A stretch of DNA of 64,000 nucleotides, from assembly GCA_002387845.1 (NCBI GenBank), contig DGLB01000013.1, forward strand, positions 1-64,000, read 5' to 3'. Under the pieces are notes generated by a model. The model did no database searches. It was not told where the DNA came from and saw nothing but the letters and a program-made list of their open reading frames with translations. This document shows positions 48,992 through 56,557 of the stretch, one piece after another (positions within the stretch are counted from its first letter, which is position 1; each line of letters begins with the position of its first letter). Both the position numbers and the translations under genes were made by a program. This stretch comes from Stenotrophomonas maltophilia (GTDB taxonomy: Bacteria > Pseudomonadota > Gammaproteobacteria > Xanthomonadales > Xanthomonadaceae).

Positions 48992-50557
48992 GTGCCGACA
49001 ATTGAACGATTGATATTGAAGAATTTCAAGAAGTTCCGAGAGTTTGATGTCTCCTTCGACGACAAAATGAACATACTTGCTGGAGGCAATGAAGCAGGAA
49101 AGAGCTCCATCCTGCAGGCAATAGACATTGCTCTCAGCTCTAGTCGTAGCAAGGTCGAGGCGCTGGGAGTTGAAACGATCTTCAGCGCACAGGCGATCTC
49201 AGAGTTTCTTGGCGGTGATCGAAATGTTGCCAATCTCCCGGTCCTCCACATTGAGGTGTACTTCAAGGGATTGGGCGACCAGGAGTTCGACGGAAGGAAC
49301 AACAGCCTTCGCCATGACGGCTGCGGCATTCGAGTGTCTTGCCTTCCAATGGACGAGTACACAGACGAGATCAAGAAGGCTCTGGCTGATAAGGACGGCA
49401 GCTTTCCCTTTGAGTTTTACGAGGTGAGGTTCAGAACGTTTGCTGACAGAACACTGCTTCCATACCGGAAGCCTCTTAAGCACCTTCTGATTGATAGCTC
49501 CCAGATCAACAACGAATACGCTAATCTCGATTACACGCGTGCGATGTATGTTGCACAGTCGACCCCCAGCGAGCGGAACAAGCACGCCTATCAGTACCGC
49601 AAGGCGAAGAGGGTTTTCCGCGATACATCTCTCAAGGCAATGAATGATACGGTCGTTGACTACAAATTCGACGTCCGTAGCAGCTACAAGTCCAGTATCG
49701 AATCAGATTTGGTGATCACCGAGGATGACATTCCTATTGAAGGAAAGGGTAAAGGACGGCAGTGCTTCATAAAGACCGAGTTTGCGCTCCGAAATCGGGA
49801 GTCGGCCCTCGACTTGCTTCTTCTTGAGGAGCCCGAGAATCACCTGAGTCACGTGCACATGCACAAGCTGATCCAGCGAATCGACGCATCCAAGGACAAG
49901 CAACTATTCATTGCGACCCATAGCAGCTTCATCGCCACACGGCTGAACCTGCGGAAAGTACTTTTGTTGAACGAGATTGGTGCTGCGAAGCCAGCTTCCC
50001 TGCAGAATTTGACTGACGATACGGCCCGATTCTTCATGAAGGCGCCGGACAACAATGTGCTTGAACTGTCACTCTGTAATCGGGCGATCCTTGTTGAAGG
50101 AGATGCCGAGTTCATTCTGCTGGGAGCTCTCTATGAGGCATGCTCTGGTGGATCTAGTACAGAGAAGGATGGCATCCACGTCATATCTGTCGACGGAACC
50201 AGCTTCAAGCGCTACATGGAACTTGCAAAGGTACTGGGGATCAAGGTTGCGATTGTACGTGACAACGACAAAGACTACCAATTGAATTGCGTTGATAACT
50301 ACAAGGGTTTCGTAAGTGACAATATACGGGTGTTCGCCGATCCAGATCCAGATCGAAGCACATTCGAAGTTTGTATGTATCAGGACAACACAAAATGCTG
50401 TGATGATATGTTTGCCGCGGGACGGCGGACGCTGTCTGTTCAGGACTACATGCTCGACAACAAGACAGAAGTCGCTTTCCGTCTTCTCGAGAAGCACGGC
50501 AAGGCCCTCACTGTTCCTCCTTACATCGAGCAGGCGATTGCATGGATAAGAGGGTAA
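48992..50557 (+). CDS. OLD-family ATPase/TOPRIM nuclease, GajA-like
   Basis: A 521-aa class-2 OLD-type protein. ATPase domain: Walker A GGNEAGKS (31-38), signature-like GKGKGRQCF (251-259), Walker B LLLLEEPEN (275-283), switch His310 in FIATHSS. TOPRIM nuclease domain: E369 in LVEGDAEF, D401 in ISVDGTSFKRY, D424 and D426 in VRDND, so all acidic metal-binding residues are visible. It starts at GTG 48992, GGGGG upstream. The next gene, a UvrD-like helicase, overlaps by 16 bp. The pair corresponds to Gabija GajA-GajB, in which the nuclease degrades phage or nicked DNA; GajA is usually about 580 aa, so this one is compact. Confidence 0.88.
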   Translation: MPTIERLILKNFKKFREFDVSFDDKMNILAGGNEAGKSSILQAIDIALSSSRSKVEALGVETIFSAQAISEFLGGDRNVANLPVLHIEVYFKGLGDQEFDGRNNSLRHDGCGIRVSCLPMDEYTDEIKKALADKDGSFPFEFYEVRFRTFADRTLLPYRKPLKHLLIDSSQINNEYANLDYTRAMYVAQSTPSERNKHAYQYRKAKRVFRDTSLKAMNDTVVDYKFDVRSSYKSSIESDLVITEDDIPIEGKGKGRQCFIKTEFALRNRESALDLLLLEEPENHLSHVHMHKLIQRIDASKDKQLFIATHSSFIATRLNLRKVLLLNEIGAAKPASLQNLTDDTARFFMKAPDNNVLELSLCNRAILVEGDAEFILLGALYEACSGGSSTEKDGIHVISVDGTSFKRYMELAKVLGIKVAIVRDNDKDYQLNCVDNYKGFVSDNIRVFADPDPDRSTFEVCMYQDNTKCCDDMFAAGRRTLSVQDYMLDNKTEVAFRLLEKHGKALTVPPYIEQAIAWIRG

Positions 50558-51573
50558 CTCTTGCTGTCGCGGGCTCTGGCAAGACATCCATGCTGGTTTC
50601 CAAGCTTGATCTTGATCGTCGATTCCTAATCGTCACGTACACCGACGCAAACATCGAGAATATTCGTCAGAAGATCATTCAGAAGTTTGGGCACATCCCA
50701 CGTAACGTCGAGGTTTCAACCTACTTTTCCTTCCTTTACAGCTTCTGCTATCGCCCTTTCCTGGCAATGGAGAAGAGGTCAAAGGGCGTCACCTTCAAGA
50801 TCCCGCCTCAGCGCCCGGTGTTCCAGCTCCACGATGATCGCAGGTACATGACACCAAAGAGATGGCTTTACTCGAACCGATTAGCAGATTTCATTGATCG
50901 CTCGGGTGTCCTGCCGTTGGTTCGTAAGCGACTCGAGAAGTACTACGATGCGTTCTTCGTGGACGAAGTCCAAGACTTTGGCGGCCATGACTTCAGTTTT
51001 CTACTTGAAGCAGCGAAGGCCGACATCGAGATGTGTTTCGTCGGGGACTTCTACCAGCACACGTACGACACAAGCCGGGATGGCCAGAAGAACAGCACCT
51101 TGCATGATGACTACGCAAGGTATAAGGCTAGGTTCGAAGCAGCAGGACTTAGGGTGGACACGGAATCCCTCAAGGCCAGCAGGCGCTGCTCAGTCAGTGT
51201 CTGCCAGTTCATCAGCAACCAGTTAGGCGTCTCAATCTTTGCGCATGAGGACCGAGACACCCAAGTTCGATTCGAATCCGATCCGGAAGCTGTCCTGGCT
51301 CTCTATAGTGACCCGTCGGTCGTCAAGCTCTTCTACCAAGAACACTACAAGTACGGCTGCTTCTCGGAGAACTGGGGTGCTTCGAAAGGTTCAGATCACT
51401 ATGGCGATGTCTGCGTCGTTCTCAGTGCTCAAAACGTCAAGGCCTTCCACGCTTCGACTTTGAGTCAACTCAAACCCGGTCCGCGAAACAAGCTCTACGT
51501 AGCATGCTCTCGGGCAAGAGGAAACCTTACTTTCATCCCGGAGTCCATGCTCAAACAGTTCAAACAGAAGTAG
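50542..51573 (+). CDS. Compact UvrD/PcrA-like helicase, GajB-like
   Basis: A 343-aa SF1 helicase-like protein. Walker A AVAGSGKT (8-15), motif Ia-like VTYTDANIENIRQ, Walker B FFVDEVQD (138-145), motif III-like FVGDFYQHTYDT, and C-terminal motif VI-like KLYVACSRARGNLTFI. The usual 1B and 2B subdomains are largely lacking; full GajB is about 490-500 aa. Its start is inside the nuclease gene end (16 bp overlap), so it is co-translated. In Gabija, GajB senses DNA termini produced by GajA. Whether this short form still unwinds DNA is open. Confidence 0.85.
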   Translation: MDKRVTLAVAGSGKTSMLVSKLDLDRRFLIVTYTDANIENIRQKIIQKFGHIPRNVEVSTYFSFLYSFCYRPFLAMEKRSKGVTFKIPPQRPVFQLHDDRRYMTPKRWLYSNRLADFIDRSGVLPLVRKRLEKYYDAFFVDEVQDFGGHDFSFLLEAAKADIEMCFVGDFYQHTYDTSRDGQKNSTLHDDYARYKARFEAAGLRVDTESLKASRRCSVSVCQFISNQLGVSIFAHEDRDTQVRFESDPEAVLALYSDPSVVKLFYQEHYKYGCFSENWGASKGSDHYGDVCVVLSAQNVKAFHASTLSQLKPGPRNKLYVACSRARGNLTFIPESMLKQFKQK

Positions 51574-51761
51574 CAGCGGTCTGGTCCCACTGGCAGCGCA
51601 ACATCCATATCGCGAGCTTGAGTTACCGTCATTAGCGCGCAGAACGGGCCGAAGCGATGCCCGCAGTGAATCGCCGAGGACTTTCTAGACGGACCATCTC
51701 ATTGTTCGTCTTTGGCCGCAGGGAGCCATGCGACCCAAAGCAGACACCCGTTCAACTGACC

Positions 51762-53108
51762 TCAGTTCGGAGCGGGATATCGCCAAGCTGGCTCGGTACC
51801 TAGCTCCTCGCCTTTCATGAAGAGCCTTGGGTCATCCAACAAGGGCAAAGGCATTCTCGAAGCGTAGTCGGCGGTCTCATCCATGGTCCATGCCTTGGTT
51901 TCGGCAGTGTGCGTCATTAGATAGTGCGTGGTTATGGCTCCAATGTTGGAATCAAAGCGGAAACCAGTGATTTGTTCTTGGATCCGCTTCCTGCGCAAAT
52001 CGGCGGCGTTTGCATCGCGTTCCGCATCAGCCACGATGTGCGCTACACCGAGTGCACAGCCCTGGAGCTGCCGGTCGATATCCGCAAGCTTGGATCGAAC
52101 GTGGCGGGCGCGGGCCTCAATTGATTCGGGGCTCTCCGTGTTCCAGCTGCAAAGCGCTACTGCCTCGAATCTGTCCAAGTAGCGGGGGTCTAGTTCATGG
52201 GGAGTCCCTTGGACGCCCATCAGGACCCGCTGCGAGGGAACGACTGTCTGAGTGAATAGACGGAAGAGCTTGGGACCGACCAGTAGAGAGGAACTAGCAG
52301 TGTCTTCACGTAACGCCTGGTGATCGCCCTGCACGACTCTTCCGCGGGAAACTGAATCTTCCCACGCGTAGTTGATCGGGTTTTCGTCTAAGGCACACCC
52401 CATGTGCTCCACTAGGTAGCTAGCAGGAATAGAATCCAGTGGCGCGAGGAAGGTGACATCCATGTGCACAAAGGATTCTCTAGCTGAGACTAGGTCGCAC
52501 ACCAGTGCGAACATGCCTCGGACTTTCGCGGCTTCTGAAAGTTCGTATTGGCCGGGGCGTAGACGTTTGCACTCGATTCTGGCGTTAGCTTGATCAGAGA
52601 GCAGTTCGATATCCGGAGTCCTTCGGTCCGATTCGGGGATGAACCTCAGGCGGTACCCCTCCAGCAAGTAGCGAGCGGCGGTGGTCAGTTCAAGCAGACC
52701 GCCTTCGGGATGCTCATTTCGAGGGTTCAGGAACTCCCTTGCACGTGCCTCGGCACCTTCAACCCGATGCAGCTGAGGAAGGGTGGCACCGATGAGCTTC
52801 AAAAACGGGATTATCCGCGAAGCTAGGCGCGCGTCGAAGAACCGCCGATCGCGGATCAGAGCATGCGCTTGGAGGAGCATTCCCGCAGGCAAGTCACCAA
52901 GTGGCAGAAGATCCATGGGGTCAGGCCAGAGCATCGACCCTGCCGTTGGCAAACAAGCGCTGGAAAAATGCTCCTTTGCTGTTTCAATCCTTCGAACAAG
53001 ATCAGCGCCCGCCACATGGTGCATCCATGCGAGCGTTCGCTCAACGTCGGAGTCGTTTTCGATGCCTTTCTGCATAGTGAGGAAGCTCTCCTGCTTCTGA
53101 TTCAGCAA
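51762..53108 (-). CDS. 448-aa protein with PD-(D/E)XK-like signature, defence island
   Basis: Family not recognised. E140 (GGLLELTTAARYLL), D166 in RRTPDIELLSD and E179-C-K181 in ARIECKRLR match a PD-(D/E)XK nuclease core, residues 135-185. N-terminal 130 residues helical, the rest alpha/beta (FVHMDVTFLAPLDSIPASYL, VVPSQRVLMGVQGTP). It converges on the helicase gene from the right, 188 bp apart. Its codon use is also A/T-richer than the core genes. It may be an accessory nuclease, an effector, or a separate defence gene that happens to be adjacent. Confidence 0.7.
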   Translation of the reverse strand: MLNQKQESFLTMQKGIENDSDVERTLAWMHHVAGADLVRRIETAKEHFSSACLPTAGSMLWPDPMDLLPLGDLPAGMLLQAHALIRDRRFFDARLASRIIPFLKLIGATLPQLHRVEGAEARAREFLNPRNEHPEGGLLELTTAARYLLEGYRLRFIPESDRRTPDIELLSDQANARIECKRLRPGQYELSEAAKVRGMFALVCDLVSARESFVHMDVTFLAPLDSIPASYLVEHMGCALDENPINYAWEDSVSRGRVVQGDHQALREDTASSSLLVGPKLFRLFTQTVVPSQRVLMGVQGTPHELDPRYLDRFEAVALCSWNTESPESIEARARHVRSKLADIDRQLQGCALGVAHIVADAERDANAADLRRKRIQEQITGFRFDSNIGAITTHYLMTHTAETKAWTMDETADYASRMPLPLLDDPRLFMKGEELGTEPAWRYPAPN

Positions 53109-54059
53109 TCCGGATGGGCAGGTAAGGGCGTCACCCTCACCCCAGTTCGCGAACGTATCCGATCAGTACCTCATTCAGCCCGTCGCCTGACAGACTGGGC
53201 GGCTCGCACTGCCGCAGATCATAACGCATACCTTCTTGCAACCCATCTCTCGCCGGTCAGCCCCAGCATAAGTATTGCGTTTCGCGGTGCAGATCCTCGA
53301 TCAGGTCGGCCCGCTATTGGAAGGAAGCGAACGCCTCGCCGCGGCGGAATCGTTTCTGCCCGTGCTAACGTCCGCTTCCGAGCCACGGCAATGCCATTCC
53401 GGATAGTTCATTGTCCGGCCCTGATTTCCGCGTCTGGCCTAGATCGAACGTCTGAACCGAAGGAAAACATGAGCCTTTCAATGCCCGTCAATAGGAGTTC
53501 TGGCAGGCGCTCGCCCGTTATCAGTGGGTGTTTGTGTCGATCATGCAGGCACCTGTGTGGTCTCGGCGCTGGTACTGTTTCCGCGATGCGCAGCCTCTTG
53601 GGAGGTCAGACATCAGTTTCCGTGTGTTGAAGGTGGAGCGGCAGGATTTTCGCGGAGCACGGCCTTACGTTCAGATCCTCACTCTTTCCTGTTCGTATGC
53701 TGAGCTTCTTCAGCGATACCCGTCCAAGCGTGGTACGGCTGTTGCGGTGCGAGTATCTCAACCTGGGAGCTTCAAGATTGCGGCCAGCATTGTGATGGTT
53801 CATCCGATTTCAGCGCCCGCGATGCTCACAGTCCCGTTGGCGGGCGGACGGGTCGAAGTAGGCTCACACTTGGATCTCATCCAAGATCATTCCTGAAGCG
53901 GGATGTTCTCTTCTGGCCAGGAGCCGACATACGTCAGGGCACGAACTCTGCACCGAAAGTCAACAGGCGATCAGCTCCAGCGCTGTCCCGCAGCCCCTGC
54001 CACTCACCCGTCCCGCAAGCGGACATCCTGAGCCCGGCCCGGCCCCCTGCACACCCTGG
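53109..54059. other. Right flank of the defence block, no confident gene
   Basis: About 950 bases with no recognised gene. A frame at 53543-53896 (+) would give a 117-aa protein (FRVLKVERQDFRGARPYVQI) but lacks a ribosome site; it may be a decayed or real small gene. Nothing resembles an integrase or attachment site. Confidence 0.4.
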
Positions 54060-54090
54060 TTGACAAGGGAGAACGACCGTTCTACCTTTA
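54060..54090 (+). promoter_or_regulatory. TetR-type operator within the promoter of the TetR gene
   Basis: -35 TTGACA at 54060-54065, then AGAACGACCGTTCT (54070-54083), a 6-bp-arm palindrome, lying between -35 and a TACCTT -10-like box at 54083-54088. Placement suggests autorepression. The start codon follows within a few bases, so the transcript may be nearly leaderless. Confidence 0.65.
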
Positions 54091-54094
54091 CCCC

Positions 54095-54664
54095 ATGGAC
54101 AACACGACCACTGACACCAAGCAGAAGATCCTGGCCACAGCCGAGGCGCTGATCTACCAGAACGGGATACACGCCACCGGCATGGACCTTCTGGTGAAGA
54201 CCTCGGGTGTGGCGCGGAAAAGCATCTATCGCCACTTCGAGAACAAAGACGACGTTGCTGCTGCGGCCTTGAACGCACGCGACGTGCGTTGGCTGGCGTG
54301 GTTCCAGCAGGAGGCCGACAAGGCCGATGGCCCCGAGGCGCGCATCCTGCGCATGTTCACCGTGCTCACCAGTTGGTTCGAGTCGGAGGGCTACCGCGGC
54401 TGTGCCTTCATCAACACGGCCGGCGAGGTCGGGGATCCTGAGGATCCCATTCGCAAGATCGCCAGCCATCACAAGCAGAAGCTGCTCGATTACACGCTTG
54501 AACTTACCGGGCAACTGGGTATCGAGCAGCCGGAAGCACTGGCGCGCCAGCTGCTGATTCTGATGGAAGGTGCCATCACCGTATCGCGCGTGATGGGTGA
54601 TTACCAAGCCGCAGACAACGCAAGGGATGTCGCGCAGTTGTTGCTGAAACAGGCCCGCCGCTAG
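54095..54664 (+). CDS. TetR-family transcriptional regulator
   Basis: A 189-aa TetR repressor. Helix-turn-helix KQKILATAEALIYQNGIHATGMDLLVKTSGVARKSIYRHFENKDD is complete; the C-terminal ligand domain is helical and contains GCAFINTAGEVGDPEDPI. The palindrome in its promoter is its likely operator. It probably also controls the following DUF1348 gene, about 60 bp downstream, same strand. Ligand unknown; the family senses small hydrophobic compounds. Confidence 0.92.
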   Translation: MDNTTTDTKQKILATAEALIYQNGIHATGMDLLVKTSGVARKSIYRHFENKDDVAAAALNARDVRWLAWFQQEADKADGPEARILRMFTVLTSWFESEGYRGCAFINTAGEVGDPEDPIRKIASHHKQKLLDYTLELTGQLGIEQPEALARQLLILMEGAITVSRVMGDYQAADNARDVAQLLLKQARR

Positions 54665-54727
54665 CGGGCCCACGCTCCACCGCAATTTGAAACCCACGAT
54701 GTATCCACTTTGATTGGAGGCTTTGCC

Positions 54728-55204
54728 ATGTCCAACGCTCAAGCTCGCCCGCCGCTTCCCCCCTTCACCCGCGAATCGGCCATCGAAAAGGTACGACTTG
54801 CCGAAGACGGCTGGAACTCCCGCGATGCCGACAAGGTGTCGCTTGCTTACTCGCTCGACACGCAGTGGCGGAACCGCGCCGAATTCACCCATGGCCGGGA
54901 AGAAGCCCGGCAGTTCCTGGCCCGCAAGTGGAGCAAGGAGCTTGAGTACCGTTTGATCAAGGAGCTGTGGGCGTTCACCGAGAACCGTATTGCGGTGCGC
55001 TACGCCTATGAATGGCGCGACGACTCAGGCAACTGGTATCGCTCGTACGGCAACGAGAACTGGGAATTTGCTGCCGATGGTCTGATGGAACGGCGCTTCT
55101 CGTGCATCAACGATATGCCGATCAAGGAAAGCGACCGCAAGTTCCATTGGCCGCTGGGGCGTCGCCCGGATGATCACCCGAGCCTGTCTGATCTGGGTAT
55201 GTAA
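54728..55204 (+). CDS. NTF2-like DUF1348 protein
   Basis: A 158-aa protein of the DUF1348 (NTF2-like, SnoaL-related) family: REEARQFLARKWSKELEYRLIKELW, RIAVRYAYEWRDDSGNWYRSYGNENWEF and the C-terminal HPSLSDLGM are the conserved blocks. Cone-shaped alpha+beta barrel, perhaps an isomerase or binding protein. Start ATG 54728 has GGAGG 8 nt upstream. Follows the TetR gene by 64 bp and is likely under its control, as commonly seen with this family. Confidence 0.88.
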   Translation: MSNAQARPPLPPFTRESAIEKVRLAEDGWNSRDADKVSLAYSLDTQWRNRAEFTHGREEARQFLARKWSKELEYRLIKELWAFTENRIAVRYAYEWRDDSGNWYRSYGNENWEFAADGLMERRFSCINDMPIKESDRKFHWPLGRRPDDHPSLSDLGM

Positions 55205-55364
55205 GCGGGCCCAAAGCAGAGCAGAGCCGCACCGGGATGAGCTCTCTCACCCTGGGGCGGGCTCTGCGCAGCGCTCGCTCACGACCCTGGGGATGAAGAA
55301 CGCGGCGCAAAAGTTGGTTCGATCAGCACGAGGCCGGTTGCTGGAAAGAAAGAGAGCGACCACA

Positions 55365-55378
55365 TGTAAACGATTACA
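55365..55378. promoter_or_regulatory. LacI-type operator O1 before the LacI gene
   Basis: TGTAAACGATTACA, an exact reverse complement of the 14-mer at 56534-56547. It lies 65 bp upstream of the LacI gene start and suggests autoregulation. Confidence 0.8.
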
Positions 55379-55408
55379 CTTGGCCGTGTTTGCGGTAAAT
55401 TGATCCGC

Positions 55409-55422
55409 ATTTAGCGCTAAAT
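55409..55422. promoter_or_regulatory. Second palindrome before the LacI gene
   Basis: ATTTAGCGCTAAAT is a perfect 14-bp palindrome with a central CG, as LacI-family operators have. A related TTTAGCGCTATA occurs at 56503-56514 over the lacI stop codon. Confidence 0.6.
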
Positions 55423-55442
55423 CTCACCTGATCGGACTTTTC

Positions 55443-56507
55443 ATGTTGGCTCGTCGCGCCAGTCGTACCCGGGTTGCCGTGACGCTCCAGACCGTAGCGG
55501 ACCGGGTTGGTGTGTCGACGATGACCGTTTCCAATGTGATCAATGGTCGCGGAAAGGTCAGTGCAGAGACACGCTCCCGGGTCAAAGAAGCCATCCGGGC
55601 GACTGGCTACGTCCCAAACGTCGCAGCCCGACGGCTGGCCGGTGCCGCTGGCACCCGGCTCGGCCTTCTGTACCCTGACGTGCGCTCCCCCTTCCTGACC
55701 GAAGTGCTGCTCGCTGCTCTGGCCAGTGCCAACACGGTTGGCGCTCAGCTGGTCGTGCGCGAGGGACGTCTGGCCACTGTCGACCATGCCGAGCAATTGG
55801 TCATGGAAGCGATCGAGGCTGGGGCCGAGGGGTTGCTCCTGGTACCCCCCTACGCCGAGCTCCTTTCTGAATCGGACTACTTCCAGCGTCTCGGGATCCC
55901 GGCTGCAGCAATCGCCGGCGCAGCTCCCCTCGAGGGAATGCAGACCGTCCGTATCGACAATCGGGAGGCAGCCAATCAGCTCACGACTCACCTGATCCAG
56001 GCGGGTCACAGGCAGATTGCCTTCATCACCGGCCCCATGGATCACGGCGACAGCCATGAGCGTTTGCTTGGCTATCAGGACGCAATGGTCAGCCATGACC
56101 TGAGCATCGAGCCATCCCTTGTTCGCGCGGGCCGCTTCTCCTTCCAGTCCGGATGTGAGGCCGCCGAATCCTTGATCGCTGAGCAGCCACACCCGACCGC
56201 GATCCTGGCAAGCAACGACGACATGGCCCTGGGGGTCCTTTGGGTGGCCCAGCGAGCCGGACTCCGGGTCCCTGAAGATCTATCCGTTGCCGCATTCGAC
56301 GATACCGCCGCCTCCCGGCGAGCGTGGCCCCCTCTGACGGTGGCCGCACAGCCCATGGGGGCCATGACCGACGCCGCGGTTGCCGCCCTCCTTACCAACC
56401 TTGTGGGCAAGGGCGAACTACCCTCGGGCGAGCTGGTGCTGCCGTATGACCTGATTGTTCGGACCTCATCAGGCTCGCCCATGACCTTGGTCAGGCTGGA
56501 GGTTTAG
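55443..56507 (+). CDS. LacI-family regulator of the beta-glucosidase gene
   Basis: A 354-aa LacI/GalR repressor. Helix-turn-helix VTLQTVADRVGVSTMTVSNVINGRGKVSAETR, hinge helix YVPNVAARRLAG, and a periplasmic-binding-protein-like sugar domain (RLGLLYPDVRSPFLTEVLLAAL, ILASNDDMALGVLW, VAAFDDTAASRRAWPPLT). The same 14-bp operator precedes both this gene and the GH3 gene, so it controls itself and the glycosidase. Effector likely a beta-glucoside or related sugar. Start ATG 55443. Confidence 0.92.
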   Translation: MLARRASRTRVAVTLQTVADRVGVSTMTVSNVINGRGKVSAETRSRVKEAIRATGYVPNVAARRLAGAAGTRLGLLYPDVRSPFLTEVLLAALASANTVGAQLVVREGRLATVDHAEQLVMEAIEAGAEGLLLVPPYAELLSESDYFQRLGIPAAAIAGAAPLEGMQTVRIDNREAANQLTTHLIQAGHRQIAFITGPMDHGDSHERLLGYQDAMVSHDLSIEPSLVRAGRFSFQSGCEAAESLIAEQPHPTAILASNDDMALGVLWVAQRAGLRVPEDLSVAAFDDTAASRRAWPPLTVAAQPMGAMTDAAVAALLTNLVGKGELPSGELVLPYDLIVRTSSGSPMTLVRLEV

Positions 56508-56533
56508 CGCTATATCCGCTCTGATTGCGCGAA

Positions 56534-56547
56534 TGTAATCGTTTACA
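56534..56547. promoter_or_regulatory. LacI-type operator O2 before the GH3 gene
   Basis: TGTAATCGTTTACA, identical in inverted sense to O1. It lies 10 bp upstream of the GH3 start codon, within the ribosome-site region GAGGGCGAG, so binding would also hinder translation. Confidence 0.8.
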
Positions 56548-56557
56548 CGAGGGCGAG

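Noticed and set aside
53960..54892. 310-codon frame antisense to the TetR gene
   Set aside because: Antisense shadow of a clear TetR gene.
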